Source: Undaria pinnatifida
Lineage: Eukaryota; Sar; Phaeophyceae; Laminariales; Alariaceae
DNA: 64,000 nucleotides
NCBI GenBank assembly: GCA_012845835.1
Contig: JABAKD010000012.1
Span: 10,219,973 to 10,283,972 of the forward strand
Direction of reading: 5' to 3'
This document shows positions 55,001 through 64,000 of this stretch, piece after piece (position 1 is the first letter of the stretch; each line of letters begins with the position of its first letter). The notes under the pieces were generated by a model. It made no database searches. It was not told the origin of the DNA and was given only the letters and a program-made list of their open reading frames with translations. Position numbers and translations under genes: made by a program.

Positions 55001-55805
55001 GGATGAACTCGTTGCCCATGGGATGCCCAATAGATGCCTATAGGATATTTAACTTTGCAGTTGCCCACGGGTTGGCCATGGGGTGCCCATGGGTTGCCCA
55101 TGACATTACCTCGGTTGCCCATGGGTTGCCTATGGGTCACCAATGCGTTGCGCATGCATTGTCCATGTGTTGCCCATGGGTTGCCCATATGGTACGGATG
55201 GCCCATGGGTTGGTGGTCGTGGGCCATATGGGTTACCCATAAGTTGTCGGAGGGTGGCCAATGGGATGGTGATGTTACTAATGACCCAAGAGTTACCTAC
55301 ATGGGTTGCCCATGGGTTGCTCATCATGCGTATCCCGTGAGAAATCTCATGGGTCGTCCATGAGACAAGCACGGGATGTCCGTGGGCCACCCATGTATTG
55401 CCCATGGGTTACGCATGGGTGAGTTATCTATGGTTCGCTTATGGGCAGCAGCACATGGGTTGCCCATGGGTATCCTGTCAGGAATTCCGAGGACGGCCCA
55501 TGCAGCATGCCCGAAAATACCGTAAGTCAAACGACGTGCATCCTCGGCCGACTCTGAGACAAGGCCTGTGTCGTCGACGTATCACAGGCGCAACACAACA
55601 ACCCTTCAAGCGCATTCCAACGGTTCCTCGTGTCCACGCTCTCCATTAGATCCCTCTGATGCCTTGTTCATGGTATCGCCACGGTGGTTCTTGGGTCGAA
55701 AATAGTGAGATGAGTTGTGTCTCGGTTTGACATCCATCACGTGATACAAGCCCCATGCCGAATACAAACTAAAATCTGCAAATTTGACGAAAAAAAAGAG
55801 AACGT

Positions 55806-55890
55806 CGTCGTCAGAATTCGATCCTGCGATGAGACCAGTGAAGTCTCATATCCATCCCCTGCCCCAAACGAGCCCGGCGGCCGGGTGCGA
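55806..55890 (-). repeat. tRNA-like hairpin region, copy A (degenerate)
   Basis: It is a diverged copy of the element at 57066-57148; the B-box reads GGATCGAATTC and no longer forms a clean T arm. Confidence 0.4.
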
Positions 55891-56731
55891 ACGAATATCT
55901 ATCAACTTTTACGTATATAAAGTAGTAGATATATTTAGTCTACACAGTATAGGAAAACATTATTTAGGTCTCAGAAGTGGTGTCGTACATGTACTCAGTA
56001 CCAGAGGTATCATGGGAAATATGTCTATTCAGGACTGTATACCTCTTGCTATGTCGCCGACGATTAGTATGGTAGTGTAAATAGTAGTAGTAGCTGTTCC
56101 CGTTATTTGGATACAAATTTCGCTTCAGAAGTACCAGGCAAAACAAGAAGCCCATGACGAGCACTTTTCGGTCCCCATGGTGCGTGTAAGGTTATTGGCT
56201 CACTACTGCTCACCGACTACTTTATTACATGCTTGGCTGGGTAGAGCTACAAGTGGCGCCACCCCCCCGGAACTTTGCCTTCCTTGGTAAGCGTTTCAGC
56301 AGCGTGGTGGGTGGTAGTTAGTAGACACGCTGCTACTGGAGGTGGCCTGGGTTGGACCAATACACCGGCGGGTCCGATCCTGTTGCCGTGGTCATACACG
56401 GACATCACGTGGGCAGCAGGCTAACATAGGTGGGGTGGATAGTGGACCAGTCAATGCTGCGGTAAAGGGAGCACCTTTAACATGTGTGCCGTTCTAGCCC
56501 ACGGGTTACCCACATGGGTGGCCTACGGGTTGCTCATGGGTATCCCGTGAGATGTCTCATGCGCCGCCCATGAAGCAAGCATGGGATGTCCGTGGGCAGC
56601 CGCGCGTTGCCCATGGGCTACCCGGTTTACGCATGGGTGGGTTGTGCCTATTATATGGGCTGCTCATGGGCAGCAGCACATGGGTTGCCCATGGGTATCC
56701 TGTCAGAAATTCCAAGGACAACCCATGCAAC

Positions 56732-56956
56732 ATGTCCGAAATTACAGTAAGTCAAGCAATGTGCATCCTCGACAGACTCCGAGACAAGGCCTGCGTCGTC
56801 GACGTATCACACGCGCAACGCGACACCCCTTCAAGGGCATTCCAATGGTTCCTCGTCTCCACGCGCCCCATCCTCTTTGAAATAAACAAGGTTTTTCGTG
56901 CCTCGTTAATTGTCGATATCGCCAAGATGGCGTTTGGGTCGAAAATAGAGTTATGA
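56732..56956 (+). CDS. Small ORF (74 aa) in duplicate copy B
   Basis: MSEITVSQAMCILDRLRDKA, then VSHAQRDTPSRAFQWFLVST and a hydrophobic end. The frame is broken by a stop after 17 codons in copy A (55506 onward), so it is not conserved between the duplicates. It could be an exon remnant or chance. Confidence 0.25.
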   Translation: MSEITVSQAMCILDRLRDKACVVDVSHAQRDTPSRAFQWFLVSTRPILFEINKVFRASLIVDIAKMAFGSKIEL

Positions 56957-57065
56957 GTTGTGTCTTTTAACAGTTCGATATCCGCCACAATAGTCTATGA
57001 TACAAGACCATGCCAAACACAAACTAAAATCTGCAAATCTGACGAAAGAAAAAGAAAAGAGAACG

Positions 57066-57148
57066 TCGTCGCAGGATTCGAACCTGCGATGAGACCAGTA
57101 CAGTCTCATATCCACCCCCTGACCCAAACGGGCCCGGCGGCCGGGTGT
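57066..57148 (-). repeat. tRNA-like sequence, copy B
   Basis: On the minus strand a perfect T-arm hairpin, GCAGGTTCGAATCCTGC, follows a TGAGAC/GTCTCA stem-loop and a GGCCCGTTTGGGTC A-box-like stretch. The anticodon loop has no U at position 33 in the best folding and the acceptor strands do not pair well, so I call it tRNA-derived and not a working tRNA. The loop sequence CTGTAC would allow a Tyr-like reading in another folding. Confidence 0.45.
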
Positions 57149-57765
57149 GGACAACATATTATAATTTTTTACGTATATATCGTGAACATATATATGTACA
57201 CAGTAGGAAAACATGACTGCGGTCTCGTAAATTTACACAGATAGTACCAGGTATCATAGGAAAGATATATATGCAGCACTGTGACTTGACTACCTCTTCC
57301 TGTGTCGCCGACGATTATTGATAGTAAATATTAATAGTTGTTACCGGTGGTTGATTATTACAACTTTTCACTTCAAAAGTACCAGGTAAAAAAAGGAGTC
57401 CATGACGAGCACTTGGCAGAACCCATGGTGCGCGTAACGTTATTGGTTCACTACAACTTACCGACTCTGCCTGATATGGTACCTGGGGTATATTTGGCTA
57501 CATACAGTAGGTACACAGTTGGCTGCGTTCGGGAACACGGTGAGGCTCTGAAGGACTCCATCATGGCTGGGTAGAGCTACAAGTAGTGGTATCCCTCCGA
57601 ACGTCGGCTTCCTTGGTAAGGCGTTGGCGGTGATAGTAGCAACCACGCGCTGGTACTGGTGGTGGCCTGGGTTGGTCCAATTCACCGGCTGGTCCCGATC
57701 TTGTTGCCGTGGTCTTATACGGACATGATGTGGGCGGCAACTTAACGTAGGTGGGAAAATAGCCT

Positions 57766-58011
57766 TCATGCTGGCGTCTTCGGGAAGAAGGGGTCGGCGA
57801 CGTGGGGTGTACGATTGGTAGGCACGCTTCTGAAGTAGAGTTGTGCCCCGGCCAGGACCGGAGCTGGACCGGTCCAAGTCTGCGACCCGCGGGTATCTGT
57901 GCCCCGGGTACCCGGGTACCCGCGTACCCGGGTACCCGGTTCTACGATATACGGAGCCCCTGAAACCTTGCTGCACACAACACACCGAGATACCCAACAC
58001 ACAACACACAC
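57766..58011 (-). CDS. Possible terminal exon of a small minus-strand gene
   Basis: After a possible acceptor, TGTGTGCAG (about 57974), the frame SKVSGAPYIVEPGTR passes through a palindromic GTACCCGGG repeat and ends TNRTPHVADPFFPKTPA at 57766. The split serine codon (AG plus C) matches the exon at 58494-58023. Because the repeat is shared with 58719-58795, the frame may be accidental. Confidence 0.25.
   Translation of the reverse strand: MCVVCWVSRCVVCSKVSGAPYIVEPGTRVRGYPGTRGTDTRGSQTWTGPAPVLAGAQLYFRSVPTNRTPHVADPFFPKTPA
57890..57940 (+). repeat. Palindromic GTACCCGGG cluster
   Basis: CCCGGGTACCCGGGTACCCG and its continuation are made of overlapping GGTACC and CCCGGG palindromes. A related cluster lies at 58719-58795 with GGGCCGGG and CGGGTACCCGG; both neighbour GGACCGG and GCCCCGG sequence. 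Confidence 0.75.
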
Positions 58012-58022
58012 ACGATACTCTT

Positions 58023-58494
58023 ACCTGAGTTGTTGACCGAGGTTCGGTGTTTGAATTGTTCCAACACGAAACACTTGCCCAATGTCTAGCAGAGTAGCTG
58101 GCATAATTTGCATGTTGTCATTTCTTGGCTTCTTGGTTGTCAATTCAGAACCCAGAACATAATTCAGAAGTCCCTCGATCTTGCTGATATCGGAGAATCG
58201 GAGGGGTGGCGGAAATATATCGAACACAATGGTTTCCCCGTGCGGGCTTGGTAGTTGATATTGGATAGGAGAGGAGCGAGGTCTATTCATCTGTTTCGAT
58301 AGGTATGGTGTGGGCGTGTGGGCCAATGTTTCCCCAGCATCAATATACATTATATTCTCCTCTGTGATCTGTCGGTGACGGGATTTGTCGCATGAAACTC
58401 GAGCAATCGTACTCGGAGTAGGATTTTGTTGATGACGAGCGCAATAGGCAACAAGGGTATGACAGCAGTATAACAGGTCAGTAAAATGTATCAT
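58023..58494 (-). CDS. Unrecognised minus-strand exon with a strong donor
   Basis: ATG at 58494, 156 codons, then CTCAG before GTAAGA. The product includes ITEENIMYIDAGETLAHTPT, HGETIVFDIFPPPLRFSDIS, KIEGLLNYVLGSELTTKK and LLDIGQVFRVGTI, a normal mixed composition without repeats, which makes it a better candidate than its neighbours. An in-frame TGA lies just upstream of the ATG. Family not recognised. Confidence 0.45.
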
Positions 58495-59387
58495 GCATCA
58501 ACGAAAACAAAACCCGGTCTAGCCTACGTTCTTTCACTGTGCCACAAAGTGGAGATATCCACTCCCCTCGCCTTCTGTTATTTGTCAAGATTCATGGTAC
58601 AGCAAAAGACAAAATCGAGTCTTCTCCCATCTACCTCCTTACCACGACGTTTGAGTACCTTTCCGCTTCCGGGCCGGTAAAAGCAAGCTGGGGGGGGGGG
58701 GGTAAAAACGGTGTGATACGGGTACCCGGGTCCTCTGACCCGCCGGGTACCCGGGCCGGGCCAGTCTAAATCCCTCAAAACCGGGCCGGGTACCCGGTCC
58801 AGAGTTCTGAGGCCGGGGCACAACTTTATTCTGAAGGCAGTTGCTGCTCTTCAGCAGCAGCAACAGATCCGGCGAGGTTACCGTCGGCGTACACGGGCAT
58901 GTTGTGGGCGGCAAGGTTAGTGTATGGGTGGACCGACATCATAGCACTAAGGACGGAAGCGTGGAATAAACGTGGGATCATCATTAACTGGACGTCCTTG
59001 CTCTCCCTTCCAAGGATGATACGTACTGTGATAGACGAGATACGTAGAGCATGGATTGCCCACGGGATCCCTATGGGATGGCCATGGGATGCTAGTGGCT
59101 GTCGAACAGCATTCTACGTTTGTTTTTTTGCCGACAACGCGCAGCATGAGCTTGTCGTCGTCGATGACTTCACACTTGTTACCAGAAAGAAGAAGAAACC
59201 CAAGTGCAACCAAAGACGGCAACGTTTCACTCCATCTATGCAGGAGGTCGGCGTAACCCCCTTCCGTGCTAGGCAATGATCTTATCCGCCTGCTGCCCTG
59301 GCTACAACGCTCGTCGCATTGCTTTGTTGTTGTGTGTGCCTGTCCGCTTTATAAGAATGGGTTGTACACTAGCGTGAAGCAGAAACC

Positions 59388-59495
59388 ATGGACCATGAGT
59401 TCATGGTGAGGCTTAACAAGGAACGCCAAAATTAGGAGAAGCGGAGGCTCGAACAGGCGAACGTTAGCGTTGAGATGCTAGAAAACGAGCGGAAG
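59388..59495 (+). pseudogene. Short coiled-coil-like exon with an in-frame stop
   Basis: From ATG at 59388: MDHEFMVRLNKERQN, a TAG, then EKRRLEQANVSVEMLENERK before a donor-like AAG and GTAAAT. The heptad-like charge pattern suggests a former coding exon; nothing downstream continues it clearly. Confidence 0.3.
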
Positions 59496-59879
59496 GTAAA
59501 TTGTCGTCATCTATGAAGTAGGAAGTCTGAGTTAGACAACTCCACACAACACGAACCCGGAACTCCAGAATGCGATGGAGTATGGGTAGGACCTCGGAGG
59601 GGCAGGAGGTCTCCTCTAATCCAGTACTACAGTACACTGAATGGTCGGTGGCAGAGGTATATTATACCAGATAAAAGAGCATGGTGTTCCATCATAACAG
59701 AGGGAAAGCTTGCAAAAGACAACCGGGTTCGAGTATTAAGGGTTTCACGGGTGGAGATATTGTGCAAGAGGGCGTGACGAGGCTAGTTGTTTCGACATCG
59801 TGTCAAGCGTTACACCCCGAGTGAGTTGTTGACATTTTTTCTGGGACTCCTTTGGGCACACCTCCATGACATTCGTGTG

Positions 59880-60055
59880 ATAGACCGATGGGCCTACAGC
59901 ATAACCCGTCGAAGACCGATGAGCGACACACGGGAGACCCACAGGCGACTCATGGGCTAGCACTCTACACCAACGGTCACCGATGGGGCATATCGGTCGG
60001 CAGCATAACGCGTCGAAGACCCATGAGCGACACACGGGAGACCCACAGGTATGGA
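59880..60055 (+). repeat. Tandem ~105-bp duplication
   Basis: AGCATAACCCGTCGAAGACC, GATGAGCGACACACGGGAGA and CCCACAGG occur at about 59898 and again at about 60002, with CGATGGG/CATATCGGTCG sequence between. Confidence 0.8.
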
Positions 60056-60350
60056 ATAGCTCTATAGACCATGGGTCGCCTATGGGCGGCCCAAAGTTGT
60101 TAAGTGTATGAACCTTGGATTCAAATATAAGTTAATGCGCAGTCTATTCGAGCAGTCTATTCGCACGAAAAGGATATGTAGTTGAATCTAAGTTGAATAT
60201 TACGTTGAATCTTCGGTGGATCTTAGATGTAAACGTAGGTTTGAGCATGTTAAGGTAATCCCGTTGCCCCGGTAATCTACCGGATTACGGGCATTGTTCC
60301 GTGATGCCCAAGTGGTGATGCAACCCACCATGATCACTCTCCCTTATTTC

Positions 60351-60411
60351 CTTTCTTCTTCTTCTTCTTCTTCTTCTTCTTCTTCTTCTTCTTCTTCTTC
60401 TTCTTCTTCTC
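60351..60411 (+). repeat. (CTT)n microsatellite
   Basis: About 19 uninterrupted CTT units. Confidence 0.95.
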
Positions 60412-60663
60412 TCTTTGCCCTCAAGCGCCCTTTCCAAACTATCCCCTTTTCTTATCACAATCGATCTTAACAGACACTTCGTTGCCACCTCTGCATCTCT
60501 TCGCATAGAAGGCAGAGCCTCCACACAACCATTGTGTTCACAGGCTATTCACAGGTTATGAGCCTTCGACCTTCAATATAAACATCGATCGGGACCAAGC
60601 GGCATCTCATTGAAGTTTGTCGCATTATACCGGGAAGTTTGAGATAAACCTTCAGTAAGCCGG

Positions 60664-60738
60664 CTACAACATCAGCATCAGCATCGACATCAGCATCAGC
60701 GATCAACATCAGCGTCAGCATCAGCATCAGTATCTCAC
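60664..60738 (+). repeat. (CATCAG)n stretch before the Copia gag
   Basis: CATCAG units, interrupted by CATCGA and GATCAA, run up to 12 bases before the gag start codon. Confidence 0.9.
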
Positions 60739-60739
60739 C

Positions 60740-61723
60740 ATGGGAGAGTCCACGAAAGCAGGTGATGCGGTAGACAAGCTCGTTAGAGCTCTCAACGGCA
60801 ACTTTAATGGGCTAGAGTTCAACGTATGGAAACGCACGGCTCAGTCCGTGACAAGTATGCGTCATGCCGAGATCTCTGATATTCTGGAAGGGCGTCCTTG
60901 CCCCGAGCCCGAACTAATTAGTCCTCGTCCATCTTCTAGAAGAACTAGGCCTTCACGAGCTGTAACTCGCAGCCACGCCACTGACGAAACGGACACTCAG
61001 TCCGGGGAAACACCTCCGGCTGACACAGCAGAAAATGTACAGCCGGACGCTGGGAGTACTCCCGTGGACACGGCGCATCTGCTACCATCATCTTCAGGAT
61101 ATTTTACACTCCCAGCCACAACATCAGTTTTATGGGCCACGGATGACAACATCTCGAATTTGGAAGACATCAAGCACTGGCACCGCGACAATCGTCTTTT
61201 CTTCGACTTCTAGTTCCTGAGCACATCGGGAGCTGCGGCCAGCTTTCTTCTACAATTCGAGCCCAAACGAGGTGAACTTGCGAAGGGGAAGGCTGCTTGG
61301 GATGGTATGGTTAGAAAATATCAAAATTCCACCCGCCAACGTAGACGTATACTCAAACAACAACTAACGCATATGGTCATGACGGATGGGCAAGACCCAG
61401 ACGTGTTTACATATACAGTATACTATTTACGGGATGAATTGGTGGACATGGGAGAGGTATTCAACGATGACAGCATATTGGACATGGTGCTGGAAGGACT
61501 CACGGATGAATACCTGCAAATAAAATATAGCGCCGAAGCAGATGATGACTTCACACTCGACCGAGCTGTGATAACAATGCGAAATATGTACACGAATAGA
61601 GCTATGCGAAACGGGCCTTTGCGAAAAGCTAAGGGGCGTGAATCTGCTATGGTAGTCACGCTACGAGTAACACCTTCAGCAGTAGTGACCTGTTCACACT
61701 GCAAAAAGCCAGACCATCGATGA
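60740..61723 (+). pseudogene. Copia gag, interrupted by a stop
   Basis: ATG at 60740 begins MGESTKAGDAVDKLVRALNG and NGLEFNVWKR, the usual start of Copia-type gag proteins. The frame meets a TAG at 61211 and then continues open in the same frame to 61723 through GELAKGKAAWDGMVRKYQNS, MVMTDGQDPDVFTYTVYYLR and the start of a zinc knuckle, CSHCKKPDH. Copia gag normally has this order: an N-terminal domain, the UBN2-type domain, then CCHC. The knuckle loses its frame right after the histidine. Confidence 0.75.
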
Positions 61724-62130
61724 TAAATTGCTTTAAATGCAAGGGAAAGATGTCGGGGAAGAAACCTCTCCCGACACCTCGAAATAATTTGTGGTGTAGC
61801 CTGCATAATACCGATCGCCACGATAATAGCTACTGTCGGTCTCAAATGCGGGATGACAATATAACCCGTCGCCCTCGTCCTGGTCAACAAAATGGCCGGC
61901 ATAATAACAACCGCAGCGCTCACGCCTACACCGCCACAACTCCAACTTCAACAACGCAAATGGAAGCTTACGTCCCAGTTACACATGCTCCATCCACTAC
62001 TGCGGCTGCGACTACAGCAGCTACTTCGACGTCCTTCGCGACTCCTCCCTGTCCATCCTCACCTCCAGTTGGTATAGGTTATTCTTTCATCGCCGCACCT
62101 CCGATCAACATCGCCACGCAGCCCGTGTAA
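61720..62130 (+). pseudogene. Gag-protease linker in a shifted frame
   Basis: The frame carries the last part of the zinc knuckle (INCFKCKGK), a Cys/His-containing stretch WCSLHNTDRHDNSYCRSQ, then a Thr/Ala/Pro-rich linker ending at a TAA at 62128. The shift relative to gag amounts to one base, at about 61720. In Copia elements gag and pol are normally one frame, so this is damage. Confidence 0.65.
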
Positions 62131-62136
62131 TTCTCC

Positions 62137-63195
62137 ATGACTGCGGACAGCGGAGCTTCTAGCCACTTCATCGACAATCAGCTTCTACCTGGCATCGAAC
62201 ATAAAATGAACTACTACGTACAGCTGGACCCTCCTGTAACAATAAACGTAGCGGGGAACCATCACCTTTATGGCGTTGGTCAAGGGGCTTTGTTCGTTCA
62301 AGTGTCGGACCACATAGGATTTAGGCACTCTGTGCAGCTTTCTGTCACGGTCGTACCAGGGCTAGGTAGGGACCTATTTTTGGGGGGATCAGCTGCTGCG
62401 AGAGGGGTCACTATGAACATCGCCACGAAGTCGTATCTGGACATGGATGCATTTGCTATACCCCTACGCAAAGACGTTCACTGCTTTTCGTTGCATCATC
62501 TCGACCTTACCACTGGTGCTACCAACCGAACACCTGAGACAGCGTTTCCGACCATTTCTGGCAAATGTCTTAAACCGGAAAGCGTCCTCGCTGTTCATGC
62601 TTCTACGACTCCTAAAGCTACTTCCCTGCCTAAAACCGTTCCAGCTAACATCGGGCATAGGAGGTTGGGTCATTCCAATGGGCAGGTGACGGCCAAGATG
62701 AAAAACATCCCAGAGTATGGGGTGGATTTTTCAGACATTTCATCGGCATGTGATTCGTGCATGTTCAATAAGAGCACTCAACAGGAACACTGTAAGACAT
62801 TGCGGCCTAACATTTCCAGCGAACGTATAAAACTGGTGAGTACTGACCTGCTAGGATACGCGTATATGGCAAAGTATACCGACCGTCACAGCAGAGTAAA
62901 AGCATCCTCCTTCATCGAAGAGCCGCCTCAGTTCTATCAACAGCAGACTCAGCCACTTTTTCAAGTAAGAGCGCGTCAGCTGGCCCTACAACGTCAAGGA
63001 TCCCCAAAACAGCAGTTCGATACCGTTTCGCAGTACACCAGGGGTGTCAGAATGGACAAAACAAACCGTCCGGTGTCTATTTCGGTACCCAACACCTACG
63101 CGCAACCGTTTGGCTTCACCACAAGCGGAAGAATGCAAACCTTCAGCGACCTCTGCTCAAAAATCAACGACTTCAGTACGGAAAACTCCTTCTAA
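62137..63195 (+). pseudogene. Copia protease, pre-integrase zinc domain and truncated integrase
   Basis: The frame continues the linker after the TAA. It starts TADSGASSHFIDN, whose DSGAS is the aspartic protease active site, followed by the GLGRDLFLGG flap-to-C-terminal part. The pre-integrase domain has IGHRRLGH and, 30 or so residues later, CDSCMFNKSTQQEH, giving the H-H-C-C pattern. The integrase catalytic core begins with LVSTDLLG but jumps to TDRHSRVKAS and then MDKTNRPV, so much of the DDE core is missing or scrambled. Further remnants in other frames reach about 63300. Confidence 0.75.
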
Positions 63196-63299
63196 GCTCC
63201 TACACCTTGTAGTCGCAACTACAGCTCCGGCTCGCAAGACCGCCTTTGACCATCGCGACAGCCTTGTAAATTTTCTCAGGCAACCTCCGTGATCGAAAA

Positions 63300-64000
63300 A
63301 ATCATTGCTTCATGGAGTTCCATACAAGATTGCGGCGTTTCATAAGGGGGAAAAAACTAAGCCCGCGTTTTTGATTCTGCCGTGTACGGTGTACGATCGG
63401 ACACTACCGTGTGCTGTCGGACTTTTTAATCACCGACAAACCGCGATGTACCCAGGACGAAGAAGCGCGTTAGGCGCAACCAAATAGGCAATGTACCGAC
63501 AAACGATTGACCTATTATATTTCAGCTACAAGACTGCAATGGACCGGGGAAGATCAAGGCCGACGTACACATCGGATCACAACCTTTCTCCCCGTCTCTG
63601 TCCAAGCTCTTCTTCAGCCTTCCTTTACCTTCTTTAGAGCTCCATCAACAGCTACCCGAATAGCGCTTCCGTCAACAATCGGGGACAGGCACTGGAAATG
63701 TGGGTACGGTTGAAATTGATACTTAAGTATAGAATGTTACTTACTGCAGCAGTTCTTTGTCAACTATAAAATTACAACTGCTCGCCAGTTACGTATTAGT
63801 AAAGGTGGAACTATGGGTCGTATGAACTCAAGTCAACGATCATAGAGGAATAAGCTAAGTCCTACCTGAAAAATGACATTCCAGCATTATGGAGCAAAGG
63901 CTCACAAAGACTGTCTATCTTTTGCTCTTCAGCGTACGATTAGTCTCAGACAAAATTATCGTTATATGCGTATCCTAGAATCATATTGAAGTGGCGTGGT
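63300..64000 (+). other. No gene seen
   Basis: Short frames only. This is where the Copia reverse transcriptase should be; no YxDD or related motif is visible. Confidence 0.5.

Larger units (their letters stand above)
55008..57600 (+). repeat. Tandem ~1.2-kb duplication with TTGCCCATGGG minisatellite
   Basis: Copy A (about 55310-56330) and copy B (about 56515-57660) share, in order: GTATCCCGTGAGA, ATGGGCAGCAGCACATGGGT, TGTCAG-AATTCC, CGACAGACTC-type sequence, GTCGTCGACGTATCACA, TTGGGTCGAAAATAG, ACTAAAATCTGCAAAT, a tRNA-like hairpin, CCCGGCGGCCGGGTG, TTTTACGTATATA, GGAAAACAT, a GAGCACTT region and an R4 unit. Upstream, 55010-55330 is a dense TTGCCCATGGG minisatellite that also marks the start of each copy. 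Confidence 0.85.
60740..63300 (+). mobile_element. Decayed Copia-type (Ty1/Copia) retrotransposon fragment
   Basis: Gag, a zinc knuckle, an aspartic protease and a pre-integrase zinc domain follow each other in Copia order. At least two in-frame stops and one frameshift break it, and the integrase is cut short; no reverse transcriptase or RNase H follows before the window ends. I find no LTR on the left, where the coding part is preceded only by simple repeats. Confidence 0.8.

Noticed and set aside
55008-55330. Regular short repeats considered as a CRISPR-like array
   Set aside because: Units of about 11 bases follow each other with no unique spacers, in a eukaryotic context; it is a minisatellite.
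57458-58009. 183-codon minus-strand frame
   Set aside because: It crosses an R4 unit and palindromic repeats; the overlapping frame at 57974-57766 fits the splice phase better, and even that is weak.

Overview
The window reads as nuclear DNA of a GC-moderate, repeat-rich eukaryote. GT-AG introns are long and full of low-complexity sequence, coding exons are short and GC-rich, pentanucleotide arrays of the GGGTC, GGGTT, GGTTT and GGGCC types are common, and TTAGGG-like runs occur. There are no bacterial operons, ribosome binding sites or CRISPR arrays. My best guess is a brown-alga-like stramenopile; this is inference from genome style and cannot be proved from the window.

Layout. (1) 1-19489, minus strand: a large multi-exon gene of unknown family, read right to left. 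It has a 545-codon disordered first exon (19489-17855), then exons at 17242-17129, 16740-16622, 12950-12855, 2470-2291 and 306-1, and it runs off the left edge. Splice phases fit everywhere except one gap between 16622 and 12950, where at least one exon is missing. Its ~10.4 kb intron holds an LTR retrotransposon (2856-12166, plus orientation) whose 5' LTR is split by a complete-looking APE-type LINE (about 2901-7896). A second large intron holds about 1.7 kb of degenerate 23-bp minisatellite. (2) 20.9-21.9 kb, minus: two or three further phase-compatible exons, either a separate gene or the 5' end of the first one. (3) 23386-24192: a TIR element with 31-bp inverted ends and a small Pro/Ala-rich ORF.

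(4) 28275-40131, plus: the best-identified gene, a TAF12 (TFIID/SAGA histone-fold subunit) homologue in about 12 exons. The histone-fold exons are at 37136-37207, 38104-38218 and 39139-39251. A 662-codon Gln/Ala exon (32506-34492) makes it far larger than known TAF12 proteins. Several of its exons have partial tandem copies beside them, and pentanucleotide arrays start just after three of its donor sites. (5) 40.5-48 kb: mostly repeats, with one unrecognised ORF at 42653-43333. (6) 48069-53045, plus: an unrecognised multi-exon gene encoding Ser/Gly/Asn-rich, acidic, membrane, Lys/Asn-rich and possibly ubiquitin-like segments. (7) 53-60 kb: a decayed LINE 3' end, at least six copies of a ~100-bp dispersed unit, a tandem ~1.2-kb duplication built on a TTGCCCATGGG minisatellite, and a possible minus-strand two-exon gene (57766-58494). 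(8) 60740-63300: a broken Copia-type gag-protease-integrase remnant.

Two themes link the regions. Genes here grow by intron invasion, both from nested retroelements and from simple arrays. Small local duplications copy exon edges with their splice sites, and in two unrelated genes a pentanucleotide array lies between the two copies.
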